Notes under the pieces: model-generated
Seen by the model: the letters and a program-made list of their open reading frames with translations, nothing else
Told to the model about the DNA's origin: nothing
Databases searched by the model: none
Program-made: the position numbers and the translations under genes
Origin: an uncultured SAR116 cluster alpha proteobacterium
GTDB taxonomy: Bacteria; Pseudomonadota; Alphaproteobacteria; Puniceispirillales; Marisalimonadaceae
Direction: 5' to 3'
Assembly: GCA_902517815.1 (NCBI GenBank)
Contig: CABYED010000014.1
Location: 1-48,685 of the forward strand
Length of the DNA stretch: 48,685 bases
Part shown: piece after piece, positions 15,529-24,403 of the stretch
How the letters are laid out: every line of letters starts with the position of its first letter
How positions within the stretch are numbered: the stretch's first letter is position 1

Positions 15529-16529
15529 AACTAAAAACTATGAATGATCCTAAATTAGATTATAAAAATGAATTTCCAGTTGAATTAGTTAATCCTGACA
15601 TTTCACCTTACAAAAACTCTAACACAGGTATTGACTATGTTATTACATTAGATAGTGGTTTAAGTGGTCCAAATGTTTTTATATCATCAATTGTACATGG
15701 TAATGAACCTTGTGGGGCACTTGCCATAGATTGGTTTCTTAAAAATGACTATAGGCCACTGAGTGGAAAATTAACTCTAGGTTTTATGAATATTGAGGCT
15801 TATTTGTCATTTGATCCTCTTAATCCAAATAGAACAAGATGGGTTGAAGAGGATTTTAATAGATTATGGGCAGAGGGTGTTCTAGAAGATCCCAAAAGAA
15901 AAAGAACTAGTGAATTTTTAAGAGCTAATGAAGTTAAAAATATAGTCTCTCAAGTCGATTATTTGTTGGATATCCATTCAATGCAAAAACCTTGCGTGCC
16001 TCTTATGATGGCTGGAATGTTAAAAAAAGGTATTGATTTCGCTCGTGATGTAGGCATGCAAATGCCAATAATATCTGATTCTGGTCATAATGAAGGAATG
16101 AGAATGAGAGACTATTTTGGTTTTTCTAATAAAGAAAGTCAAAAAAATGCTCTTCTAGTTGAATGTGGGCAACACTGGGCCAAGTCGTCTGAAATTGTTG
16201 CAATTGAGACGATGATAAGATTTTTACGAACTACATCAATAATGGACGAAAATTTTGCAGATGATTTTATCTATAAAAATAAAGTATTGAACTTTCAAAA
16301 TGATGTTTATAAAGTTGGGGAAATTATAACTATCAAAAGTGAAAATTTTAAATTTGATCAAGATTGGCAAGGTTTTGAAACCTTAAAAAAGGGAGTGTTG
16401 ATTGGGAAAGATGACGATGAAGAAGTATATGCTCCCTTCGAAGAAACTATTTTAATTATGCCTTCCAAAAGATTATTTCCTGGTAAAACAGCAGTAAGAC
16501 TTGCGTATAAATTAAGTGACTATCATTAG
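15525..16529 (+). CDS. succinylglutamate desuccinylase/aspartoacylase family deacylase
   Basis: This is a zinc carboxypeptidase-fold deacylase of about 334 residues. Zinc ligands are H58 and E61 in VHGNEP and H151 in LLDIHSM; EDFNR at 109-113 is the substrate-binding segment, and LVECGQHW holds the likely catalytic glutamate. Family members remove acetyl, succinyl or other acyl groups from amino acids (AstE, AspA, the ectoine enzyme DoeB). The start is uncertain: TTG 15525 overlaps the ATPase stop, and ATG 15540 is five codons in. The gene sits within the oligopeptide ABC cluster with two other amide-bond hydrolases. The natural substrate is not known. Confidence 0.82.
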   Translation: MKLKTMNDPKLDYKNEFPVELVNPDISPYKNSNTGIDYVITLDSGLSGPNVFISSIVHGNEPCGALAIDWFLKNDYRPLSGKLTLGFMNIEAYLSFDPLNPNRTRWVEEDFNRLWAEGVLEDPKRKRTSEFLRANEVKNIVSQVDYLLDIHSMQKPCVPLMMAGMLKKGIDFARDVGMQMPIISDSGHNEGMRMRDYFGFSNKESQKNALLVECGQHWAKSSEIVAIETMIRFLRTTSIMDENFADDFIYKNKVLNFQNDVYKVGEIITIKSENFKFDQDWQGFETLKKGVLIGKDDDEEVYAPFEETILIMPSKRLFPGKTAVRLAYKLSDYH

Positions 16530-16534
16530 TAATT

Positions 16535-17413
16535 TTAGTGAAGTCTTGGGTTAAACATATCCCGCAGATGATCTCCGACTAAATTTATAGAAGCGACAGT
16601 TATAAGTAATGCAACCCCAGGAAATATACTAATCCAAAAGTCGCCACTATACATATATTCAAAACCATTTCCAATTAGAAGACCCAAAGATGGTTCTGTT
16701 ATGGGAAGGCCTAAACCCAAAAAACTTAGTGTGGCTTCTAAAGAAATTGCGTGTGCTGTTTGCAAAGTACCAACAACAATTAACGGAGCCATACAGTTAG
16801 GCAATATATGTTTAAACATTATTCGTGTGTTTCCGAATGCTAAACATCTAGCAGCATCAACATATTCTTTATTTATTTCAACTAGAGCACTTGATCGTGC
16901 TGTTCTAGCGTAATAAGCCCACTGTACTAAAATTAGAGCAATGATAGTTTTTTCAACACCTTTTCCAAAAGCAGCTAAGATAATTAAAGCAACTAAAATA
17001 GATGGAAAGCTTAGCTGAATGTCCACAATTCTCATAATTAATGATTCGTATCTACCACCAAAAAAAGCTGCAGAAATTCCAAAAAATGAACCTATTATCA
17101 GAGCAAAAATACCTGATAAAACGCCAACTCCTAAACTTACCCTCAATCCATAGAATATAGCTGAAACCATGTCCCTACCTGCGCCATCAGTACCAAGTAA
17201 AAAATAATTACCAGAAAAATCTTCTGAAAATGGTGGTAATCTACTATTCATAATACTAACAGTATTGAGATCGTAAGGATCAGTCGGAGATACTAAAGGT
17301 GCAAATATTGCTACGAATAGAATAAGTAAAAAAATAAAAAAAGCGACAAGAGCAACCTTGTTTGAAGAAAAATCTTTACAGAATTCTAGAAATTTTCTTA
17401 ATTTTGGGTTCAT
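16535..17413 (-). CDS. oligopeptide/dipeptide ABC transporter permease (DppC type)
   Basis: The 292-residue protein has a DppC/OppC pattern: an N-terminal membrane segment (about 18-42), a periplasmic stretch with PTDPYDLN and LLGTDGAGRDM, then about five more segments. The inner coupling loop is ARCLAFGNTRIMFKHILPNCMAPLIVV (near 187-213), and the C-terminal motif is EATLSFLGLGLP. It overlaps the DppB-type gene by 4 bases (ATGA), so the pair is translationally coupled and forms the membrane channel. The stop lies 5 bases from the converging deacylase gene. Confidence 0.92.
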   Translation of the reverse strand: MNPKLRKFLEFCKDFSSNKVALVAFFIFLLILFVAIFAPLVSPTDPYDLNTVSIMNSRLPPFSEDFSGNYFLLGTDGAGRDMVSAIFYGLRVSLGVGVLSGIFALIIGSFFGISAAFFGGRYESLIMRIVDIQLSFPSILVALIILAAFGKGVEKTIIALILVQWAYYARTARSSALVEINKEYVDAARCLAFGNTRIMFKHILPNCMAPLIVVGTLQTAHAISLEATLSFLGLGLPITEPSLGLLIGNGFEYMYSGDFWISIFPGVALLITVASINLVGDHLRDMFNPRLH

Positions 17414-18387
17414 TGATGATCCCCTTTAATTCTTACTCGTGGATCTAAGAACGTATAAATTATATCAACAATTAAGTTTAAAAATACGAAAAATGTTACA
17501 ATGATCATTAAGTATGCCACAATAACTGGGCGATCAAGATTGTAAATTGAATCAATTATTAACTTTCCCATCCCAGGCCATGCGAACACAGTTTCAGTAA
17601 CTGTTGAGAAGGCGATTAAGGAACCAAATTCAAGGCCAACAACAGTGACAATTGGAATTAAAATATTTTTCAAAACATGTATCAATACAACTCTTTTTTC
17701 AGAAATTCCCTTAGACCTAGCAAACGTAATATAATCTTGAAGAATTATTTCTCTTGTTCCGGCTCGTGTTAGACGTATGACTGAAGAAATTTTAAATAAA
17801 GCCAAATTTAGTGCAGGTAAAAAAACATGAGATAGTCCATTTAGAGTAAACAAAGAACTATTTATGCCCATAAAGGTTCCAATCTCACCTCTACCAGTTG
17901 ATGGTAACCATCCAAGTTGAACAGCAAATATCATAATAAATATAATACCAACCCAAAATGTTGGCATAGAAAAGCCTAAGATAGAACCTGCCATAATAAC
18001 CTTACTTGCTTTGCTGTCAGGGTTATATCCTGCGTATATACCTAAAGGTATTGCTATAATTAAGGATATAAATAATGAGAACAAGGCCAGTTCTAATGTG
18101 GCCGGCATTCTTTGGATTATTAACTTTAGGGCAGGTTCTCCAAAAATAAATGAGCTTCCTAAATCCCCTTTAAAGGCGTTTACTAAAAAATACCAATACT
18201 GTTCTGTTACAGGTCTATCTAGTCCAAGTTCGCGGATAACTCTTTCTACTTCGGCTTGATCAGCTTCAGGATTAATTAGCATTTCTACAGGATCACCTAC
18301 TAGATTTACACCTCCAAAAACCAAAAGAGACATAATAAATAAAACAAGTATACTTTGAGCGAATCTTGTACAAATAAATGCTGTCAT
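17410..18387 (-). CDS. oligopeptide/dipeptide ABC transporter permease (DppB type)
   Basis: The protein is 325 residues from ATG 18387. The frame runs 11 codons further, to a TTG at 18420, but that codon falls in the loop of a strong hairpin and the residues before MTAFICTRFAQSILVLF are untypical, so the ATG is preferred. DppB/OppB features are a first membrane segment at residues 5-30, the periplasmic region with LGLDRPVTEQYWYF, and the coupling loop ARSKGISEKRVVLIHVLKNILIPIVTVVG. It partners the DppC-type permease. The hairpin between the binding-protein gene and this one should lower its expression relative to the binding protein. Confidence 0.92.
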   Translation of the reverse strand: MTAFICTRFAQSILVLFIMSLLVFGGVNLVGDPVEMLINPEADQAEVERVIRELGLDRPVTEQYWYFLVNAFKGDLGSSFIFGEPALKLIIQRMPATLELALFSLFISLIIAIPLGIYAGYNPDSKASKVIMAGSILGFSMPTFWVGIIFIMIFAVQLGWLPSTGRGEIGTFMGINSSLFTLNGLSHVFLPALNLALFKISSVIRLTRAGTREIILQDYITFARSKGISEKRVVLIHVLKNILIPIVTVVGLEFGSLIAFSTVTETVFAWPGMGKLIIDSIYNLDRPVIVAYLMIIVTFFVFLNLIVDIIYTFLDPRVRIKGDHQ

Positions 18388-18406
18388 TTTAGAATTCTTT
18401 AATAAT

Positions 18407-18436
18407 AAGAACCAGAGCAAACCTGCTCTGGTTCTT
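18407..18436 (-). terminator. 13-bp perfect hairpin between binding-protein and permease genes
   Basis: Arms at 18407-18419 and 18424-18436 are exact inverted complements with a 4-base loop. On the minus strand it follows the stop of the binding-protein gene by 10 bases. The downstream tract on that strand is T-rich but not a clean run of T. It is likely a partial terminator or an RNA-end stabiliser that leaves more binding protein than permease. Confidence 0.75.
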
Positions 18437-18446
18437 AGGTTATAAC

Positions 18447-20036
18447 TTATTTACAATTTAAATATGTTGCTATTGTTCTTTCATCAGTTCTTGGAGTGTA
18501 GCTACAAGAAGATTTTGCAGCCCAAGTATTCATTTGATAATGAATTGGAATAACACCATAGTTTTTACCAACTGCCACTTCGGTAGCTTCAGCTAAAAGC
18601 TTACCTCTGGCGTCTGAGTCAACTGTTCCAAGCGCCTTTTGAATTAGCTTATCAACAATTGGATCAGAATGTCTTCCTCTATTCGCTCTACCCATACCAA
18701 TAGATTTGTCATAAGTATGTAATAAAGCTCTTAATGGAGATGATGCTTCTCCAGAACCAGCACCCCAACCAAGGACCATAAAACTAAATTCAGGGCTCTT
18801 ATTTGGACCACCTCTTGATGCTCTTTTGAAGTAAACAGCTTTTGGCATTGTTTCAACTTTTGCTTTAATACCTATCCTTGAGAACATCTGTGCAAGTGCC
18901 TCAGCAATTTTTGCATCATTGATGTATCTATCATTTGGACCATGGATAGTCATTTCAAAACCGTTTCCATAACCAGCATCTGCTAATAACTTTTTTGCAG
19001 CTTCTGGATCATATGGATCTGGTTTCATTTTATCTGAGACACCATGGAAACCTGCTGGTAATAATTGGCCTGCTTTTACAGCAATACCTTCCATCACTTT
19101 TGAAACCATTGCATCACGATTAATTGCTAAAGAAAGAGCTTTTCTGACCCTGACATCCATTAGAGGGTTTTTAATTTTACCACCACCTATTGCAGTAATA
19201 TGAGGTGAATCCTCTCTAAATTGGTCCATATGAAGATAAATCACTCTATTAGAAGATCCGCTATTTAACTTAATAGTTGGATTTTTTTTCATTTTTGCAA
19301 CATTTAAAGGAGGTACATTATCTATAAAATCTACATCCTTAGCTAATAGTGCTGCAATTCTTGCGGGACCAGATTTAATTGGCTTAAATAAAATATTTTT
19401 GTATTTAGGCGCTCCAGTACCTGCACCATGATAATTTTCGTTAGCTTTTAATACTATTTTATCTCCTGGCACCCACTCTACAAACTTATAAGGACCAGTA
19501 CCAATTGCTGCTTTACCACTATTATAGTCAGCTGTGGTTGCGCCTTCTCCATTTTTCTTTGATATAATTTTAACTGTCATGATATCATTTGGCATCAAAG
19601 GATAGGGTTTCTTAGTTTTTATGTGAATTGTATGACTATCAATTTTAATAAATTCCTTTCCCTTTAAGTAAGTACCAAAACCTGATGGAGATTTTGGAAC
19701 ATTTTGTGCTCTTTGAGCCGTAAAGAGAACATCATCTGCAGTAAAATCACTTCCGTCATGAAACTTTACACCTTTTCTGAGCTTAAATTCCCAAGTGGTG
19801 TCATTGATAGGTTTCCACGAAGTAGCTAAATCTGGATAATGTTGTTGGTTTTCGTCTGACCCAACTAATGTCCCATAAATATGGGTTGCAAATGCATTAT
19901 TTGGACCAAGATTATGATAATGTGGATCAATAGAGCTGGGCTCTGATTTCAATCCAACAGTGAGGTCTTTTGCCAGTGCAACACTTGATAAAAGACAACT
20001 TATCAAAATAATAAAAAGTCTGTTGATTAATTTCAT
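18447..20036 (-). CDS. ABC transporter substrate-binding protein, family 5 (peptide/oligopeptide type)
   Basis: The 529-residue protein has a signal peptide at 1-22 (RLFIILISCLLSSVALA) and reads as a family 5 solute-binding protein. Marks are SEPSSIDPHYHNLGPNN, WEFKLRKGVKFHDGSDFTADDV (about 82-103), RVRKALSLAINRDAM (about 297-311) and a C-terminal disulphide candidate in SSCSYTPRTDERTIATYLNCK. It binds peptides or other solutes in the periplasm for the two permeases encoded next. An AGGAGAG site lies just before ATG 20036. The neighbouring deacylases suggest N-acyl amino acids or modified dipeptides as cargo, but this class also carries sugars, opines and metal chelates. Confidence 0.92.
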   Translation of the reverse strand: MKLINRLFIILISCLLSSVALAKDLTVGLKSEPSSIDPHYHNLGPNNAFATHIYGTLVGSDENQQHYPDLATSWKPINDTTWEFKLRKGVKFHDGSDFTADDVLFTAQRAQNVPKSPSGFGTYLKGKEFIKIDSHTIHIKTKKPYPLMPNDIMTVKIISKKNGEGATTADYNSGKAAIGTGPYKFVEWVPGDKIVLKANENYHGAGTGAPKYKNILFKPIKSGPARIAALLAKDVDFIDNVPPLNVAKMKKNPTIKLNSGSSNRVIYLHMDQFREDSPHITAIGGGKIKNPLMDVRVRKALSLAINRDAMVSKVMEGIAVKAGQLLPAGFHGVSDKMKPDPYDPEAAKKLLADAGYGNGFEMTIHGPNDRYINDAKIAEALAQMFSRIGIKAKVETMPKAVYFKRASRGGPNKSPEFSFMVLGWGAGSGEASSPLRALLHTYDKSIGMGRANRGRHSDPIVDKLIQKALGTVDSDARGKLLAEATEVAVGKNYGVIPIHYQMNTWAAKSSCSYTPRTDERTIATYLNCK

Positions 20037-20167
20037 TTTTACTCTCCTAAAATATCCTTAAAAAAACATTGAATTAAAAATAACATAGAGTCAAAAGATA
20101 AAATAAATTTATATAATTAAATCTTTTTTGTTTTTTTTATTATAAAAAGTAATTACAGGAGGAGACA
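20037..20167. other. 131-base AT-rich divergent intergenic region
   Basis: This space between the divergent binding-protein gene and the hydrolase gene is very AT-rich, with T-runs at about 20127-20139. It must hold both promoters, but no convincing -35/-10 pair or repeat was found. Confidence 0.5.
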
Positions 20168-20995
20168 TTGAACCACTTAGAAATTTTGAAAAAACTTCCC
20201 GAATTACAAATATTTAGTGATAAAGAATATAATTTAAACACATCTTTTAGGATCAATAAATTTGATGATAATATACCAATTGTATTCTTGCATGGTTTTA
20301 ACGGGAATAGCAAAAGTTGGGCTTTTCAATTTTTACATTTTAGAGATAAAAGGTCAGTAATTGCAATTGATGCACCTGGTTTTGGAAAATCAGATGCTGC
20401 GGATTTAAATATGTTTGAGATTGCAAAGCTAGTGAATAACTTACTAACAAATTTAGGAATTAAGAAATTTGACTTAGTAGGTCACTCGATGGGTGGCATG
20501 TTAGCTCAAATTGTTTCAGCTGACTTTTCTGGTAGTGTAAATAAATTAGTTTTGTCATGTACTCATAAAGGTTACGCATTACCGCCTAAGAGCCCTTTAA
20601 GGAAACCCTATAGTCAAAGACTTGAAGAAAGAAAAAAGTTGTCTAATGAAGAATTTGGTAAATTAAGAATTAAAAAGATGTTGCCTGAATTGAAAGATAA
20701 AGAAATATTCAGTTTCTTATCTATTATTAGTGAAGAAATTACAGAAGGTTCCATAATGTCAGGTGGAATGGCTATGCAAACACTAGATACTTCAACTAGT
20801 TTGTTAAAAGTTAATCAACCATGTCTTATATTAAAAGGTTCAAAAGATATTGTTGTATCAAACGATCGTTCTAATAGATTACAACAATCATTACCTCATG
20901 CAAAAGTATTAGAGCTTTCAAATGTTGGCCACGCACCTTATTGTGAAAACTCATCTGAATTTAACGAAGCTATAGAAACTTTTTTTAATTCATGA
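20168..20995 (+). CDS. alpha/beta hydrolase
   Basis: The 275-residue protein starts at TTG 20168, with a near-perfect AGGAGG site 5 to 6 bases before it. The alpha/beta-hydrolase triad is S107 in VGHSMGG, D227 in GSKDIVVS and H255 in VGHAPYC; the oxyanion loop is HGFNGNSKSW (42-51). There is no signal peptide, so it is cytosolic. Relatives include meta-cleavage product hydrolases, 3-oxoadipate enol-lactonases and esterases; none of the aromatic pathway genes are nearby. It overlaps the MFS gene by 4 bases (ATGA), so it is co-translated with an exporter-like protein. The substrate is unknown. Confidence 0.87.
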   Translation: MNHLEILKKLPELQIFSDKEYNLNTSFRINKFDDNIPIVFLHGFNGNSKSWAFQFLHFRDKRSVIAIDAPGFGKSDAADLNMFEIAKLVNNLLTNLGIKKFDLVGHSMGGMLAQIVSADFSGSVNKLVLSCTHKGYALPPKSPLRKPYSQRLEERKKLSNEEFGKLRIKKMLPELKDKEIFSFLSIISEEITEGSIMSGGMAMQTLDTSTSLLKVNQPCLILKGSKDIVVSNDRSNRLQQSLPHAKVLELSNVGHAPYCENSSEFNEAIETFFNS

Positions 20996-22194
20996 ATGCC
21001 TTATCAAATAGATCATTTAGCTTATATTTTTTTAGTAATACGGTTTCTCTTTTTGGGCTCTGGATACAAAAAATTGGAGTTGGTTGGCTTACTTGGGAAA
21101 TTACAGAATCTACATTTTGGACAAGTTTTGTAACTTTAGCTCTTATGGCACCTGCAGGAGTATTAGGACCATTTTTTGCTGTATTTGCAGAAAATTGGAA
21201 TATGAGGGTAGCAAGTGTAATATTAAAAATATTAATGTTTTTAATTGGAATATTAATTTGGTTCTTACAATATTTAGATCAACACACATTATTTACTTTA
21301 GCTTTTTTGTCTGTTTTACAAGGTTTTTTAAGTGCTTGTTATCACCCTGTAAGATTGGTTTTTGTCTCTATTGTTGTTCCAAAAAATTTACTCTCTAGTG
21401 CTGTAGGTCTAAATTCTGCATCCTTTAATGGATCAAGAGTTGTTGGTCCTGCTTTTGCTGGAGGATTGATAGCTTTTTTTAATCTTGAAGTAACTTTTTT
21501 GATTGCTGCATTAACTTATCTTCCATTGATTCCAGTCTTAATTTATATGCCCTTAAGAACAAGGATTAAGAAAGAAGTTTTACAAGGAAATTTTTTTCAT
21601 AGATTTTTGGAAGGTGGAAAATTTGTGTTAAGGACCCCCATTATTCTAAAAAGTTTATTTGTTGTTTTTGTAAGCGCCTTTTTTGTCAGAGGGATGCTTG
21701 AAATTCAACCAACAATTGCAGGAGAAATATTAAAACAAGGGAGTTTTGGATTGTCTTTAATTACAACTACTGCGGGTATTGGGGCCTTATTGGCATCAAT
21801 TTGGATAGGTTTTAGAAATAGTAATAAAAGTAAAATTGAAACTAAATTAGTATCAATATTAATGCTTGGTCTGATAATAAGCTGCATTATTGGCTTTTTT
21901 TCAGAAGTTTATACAATGGCAATATTTTTTACAGTTGTCGGTTTTACTACAACTGCAGTTGGTATTGGAACTCAAACAATTATCCAATTAGAAGTAGAAG
22001 AAGTTTATAGGGCTAGAGTCTTAACTTGGTGGTCAAGTATTTCTTTTGGATCATTAACAGTCGGAGGTATAATTTTAGGATTTTTGGGTGAATTCACTCC
22101 TTTAAGTAATGGTCTTATAATAATGCCAATTATTGGTTATTTCATATTTAAATTGATTCTATACTTTAAATTTAAAAATAATTTATTTAATTGA
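20992..22194 (+). CDS. MFS transporter, EntS/MFS_3 type
   Basis: The 400-residue membrane protein has about 12 hydrophobic segments in two halves. The opening FSLYFFSNTVSLFGLWIQKIGVGWLTWEITES is typical of the MFS_3 (EntS-like exporter) group, as is RVVGPAFAGGLIAFF near residues 148-163. Members export siderophores and other small molecules, though many act on unknown cargo. It is translationally coupled to the alpha/beta hydrolase by a 4-base overlap. Its 3' end overlaps the converging EamA gene by 12 bases. No siderophore synthesis genes are near. Confidence 0.85.
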   Translation: MNALSNRSFSLYFFSNTVSLFGLWIQKIGVGWLTWEITESTFWTSFVTLALMAPAGVLGPFFAVFAENWNMRVASVILKILMFLIGILIWFLQYLDQHTLFTLAFLSVLQGFLSACYHPVRLVFVSIVVPKNLLSSAVGLNSASFNGSRVVGPAFAGGLIAFFNLEVTFLIAALTYLPLIPVLIYMPLRTRIKKEVLQGNFFHRFLEGGKFVLRTPIILKSLFVVFVSAFFVRGMLEIQPTIAGEILKQGSFGLSLITTTAGIGALLASIWIGFRNSNKSKIETKLVSILMLGLIISCIIGFFSEVYTMAIFFTVVGFTTTAVGIGTQTIIQLEVEEVYRARVLTWWSSISFGSLTVGGIILGFLGEFTPLSNGLIIMPIIGYFIFKLILYFKFKNNLFN

Positions 22195-23070
22195 TTTTAT
22201 TTTAGCCTCTCTTTTGAAGATATATATACCTGAAATTGTTATAATGAATCCTCCTACAATTGTAGAAATTATTGGATGCGAGTTCCATATCAAGTAATCA
22301 AAAATAATTGCCCATACAATTCCTGTATAATTAAATGGACTTACAATTGAAGCAGGTGCTTTTTGTAATGCGTAAGTCATTAACAATTGTGTTAAAAAAG
22401 CTGATACACCTAGTCCAATAAATAACAAAATGACTCTTAATGAAGGTTCTTTCCACAAAAATGGTTGAAAAAAAGAAGTTAGAATAAAACTCACTAACAT
22501 AAAGTAAAAGACTGTTTTTACAGGATGTTCAGTTGTCCCTAGTAATCTTAAAAAAATAATAGTAGTAGACCACATTAAAGTGCCAATTAGGGCATAAATT
22601 GAAGCAATAGCTATGGAGCCAGTTGGGTTTATTGCAATTACTACTCCACCAAATCCAATTAAAATGGCCAACCATCTTCGCCACCCTATTATTTCGTTGA
22701 GAAAGATTATTGCAAAAATACATGAAAAAATTGGTACTGCTTGAGATATTACTGTGACATCTGCAACAGGTAGTCTTTGAAAGGCTAAAAAAAACATTAT
22801 ATTCCCAGTAAGTCCCGCTAAGCTTCTAAAGAAATGAAGATAAGGCTTATTTGTTTTTAAAAATTTTATGCCTCCTAGCTTGTGAATTAGAGGTAATAAA
22901 AGAATTATTACTACCATGGCTCTTGCAAATGTAATCTGTACAGCATGGTATTCAATACCTACTAATTTAGCTTGAACGCTCATAATAGTTACGCAAAATA
23001 CAGCCAAAATCATTGCCAGGATGGCTTTAAAATTATTAGAAGTATTTTTATAAATGGTTACTAAATTCAA
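22183..23070 (-). CDS. EamA/DMT family transporter
   Basis: The 295-residue protein has ten hydrophobic segments, arranged as two EamA repeats (about 15-145 and 155-290). Typical signs are FARAMVVIILLLPL, the FFLAFQRLPVADVTVISQAVPIFSCIFAIIFLNE helix pair ending repeat 1, and ALQKAPASIVSPFNYTGIVWAIIFDYLIW in repeat 2. Such proteins export or import metabolites such as amino acids or nucleosides. It starts 6 bases after the MFS gene on the same strand and probably shares its transcript. The substrate cannot be told. Confidence 0.88.
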   Translation of the reverse strand: MNLVTIYKNTSNNFKAILAMILAVFCVTIMSVQAKLVGIEYHAVQITFARAMVVIILLLPLIHKLGGIKFLKTNKPYLHFFRSLAGLTGNIMFFLAFQRLPVADVTVISQAVPIFSCIFAIIFLNEIIGWRRWLAILIGFGGVVIAINPTGSIAIASIYALIGTLMWSTTIIFLRLLGTTEHPVKTVFYFMLVSFILTSFFQPFLWKEPSLRVILLFIGLGVSAFLTQLLMTYALQKAPASIVSPFNYTGIVWAIIFDYLIWNSHPIISTIVGGFIITISGIYIFKREAKIKSIK

Positions 23071-23076
23071 TTTAAT

Positions 23077-24354
23077 TTATTTCTTCATTTCTGTAAGTTT
23101 TTTACTTTCTCTTAAAAAGAAAAAACATAAAAATGCTGAGAAAAAAGGATATAATGCAGAAAGTCTTATAGTTGTAATTAAGTCATAACCAAGATCCATT
23201 GATATTGCGAACGGCATTGCGCCAATTGATGCTCCTACAACTAATATCATTTGACCTGTACCTTGAATACTACCAACATGTAGTCTTCCAAAATACCTTG
23301 GCCAGATATAGCCAAATAAAGATAAATTAAATCCATTATTAATTCCGAAAATGATCGCATAAATAATGGAAAAGGTAGAATCAATTGCAAAGGTTATGGA
23401 TAATAGTGAAGCAGTGGTTATTAATAATGCAATTCCAATAATATTATGAGTTTCAAATCTGTCTAAAATTTTACCTGCAATAGGAATAAAGATAATCATA
23501 GAAACCATTGTTGGTATGAATAAACCAGCTGCAGTGCTACTCGCCATTCCAAAGTATTGACTTAAAATTGTAACTTGAAAAAAATGAAGCGCAGTTACTA
23601 ATGAAGATATAGAAAAAAATGAGAATGCAAGTATGTAGAAGCTTTTTTCCTTTAGGGCTTCTTCAAGATTGAGACCAAAAATTTTTTCATTATTTTTACT
23701 CTTTTTATTGTTTTCTAAAATTCCATCTGGTTTAATACTTACATCTTCAGGTTTATCTATTGCTAAGAAAATCAATGATGGTAACATGATCAACCATGTA
23801 GACAAACCTAGAATAACCCATGCCATTCTCCATCCGTAATTTGAAATTAAAAAGTCAGAGACATATGGATGTAAACCCATAGAAATAGCAAACCCTAAAC
23901 CCATTAATCCAAGTGCAAACCCTCTTTTCTTATCAAACCACTGAGTTATAATATTCGCAGAACTAAGCATTAGAGAGCCTTGCCCAAAAAATCTTAAAAA
24001 TCCAAATGCGATGGCCAACATTAGAAAGTTTGATGCAGCTCCAAAAATCATACATCCAATTCCAAGGAGTAAGACGGTATATATTAAAATTTTTCTTGGT
24101 CCGTATTTGTCAACTAATTTTCCCATTTTTGGCAATAGAAAAGCAGCAAATAAAGTTGCTATCATATAAGCAGCAGTAATTGATGTACTGGAAATTTTAA
24201 GATCTTGAGATATTACTGGTATAAAAGGACTAAAGGTATGAGATTGTCCTGCGCCACTCGTAAAAATACCAAGACTCCCAATTCCAACAATTACCCAGCC
24301 GTAGAAGAATTTATCTTTTGTAGCTTCGAAAAATTTTTTGTTAACAAGAAACAT
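23077..24354 (-). CDS. MFS transporter (monocarboxylate/oxalate-formate antiporter-like)
   Basis: The 425-residue protein has 12 hydrophobic segments. The opening FFYGWVIVGIGSLGIFTSGAGQSHTFSPFIPVI fits the oxalate/formate antiporter-like and monocarboxylate MFS group; the conserved loop motif appears as GKLVDKYGPRKI (about 77-88), and the second half has GKILDRFETHNII. It probably moves a small organic acid across the inner membrane. It lies between a dehydrogenase gene (49-base gap) and the EamA transporter (6 bases), all on the minus strand, suggesting uptake plus conversion of one carboxylate. Which acid is unknown. Confidence 0.86.
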   Translation of the reverse strand: MFLVNKKFFEATKDKFFYGWVIVGIGSLGIFTSGAGQSHTFSPFIPVISQDLKISSTSITAAYMIATLFAAFLLPKMGKLVDKYGPRKILIYTVLLLGIGCMIFGAASNFLMLAIAFGFLRFFGQGSLMLSSANIITQWFDKKRGFALGLMGLGFAISMGLHPYVSDFLISNYGWRMAWVILGLSTWLIMLPSLIFLAIDKPEDVSIKPDGILENNKKSKNNEKIFGLNLEEALKEKSFYILAFSFFSISSLVTALHFFQVTILSQYFGMASSTAAGLFIPTMVSMIIFIPIAGKILDRFETHNIIGIALLITTASLLSITFAIDSTFSIIYAIIFGINNGFNLSLFGYIWPRYFGRLHVGSIQGTGQMILVVGASIGAMPFAISMDLGYDLITTIRLSALYPFFSAFLCFFFLRESKKLTEMKK

Positions 24355-24403
24355 GTTAATGATTTACTTCATTTGTTAACTAATTTACAAGTGTTTTTAT
24401 ATT

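Noticed and set aside
18388-18420. Extra N-terminal 11 residues of the DppB-type permease from TTG 18420
   Set aside because: The codon lies in the loop of a perfect hairpin and the residues do not fit the family; ATG 18387 begins the typical sequence.
21084-21398. Second frame of 104 codons within the MFS gene at 20992
   Set aside because: It lies wholly inside the MFS coding region in another frame with no recognisable domain.
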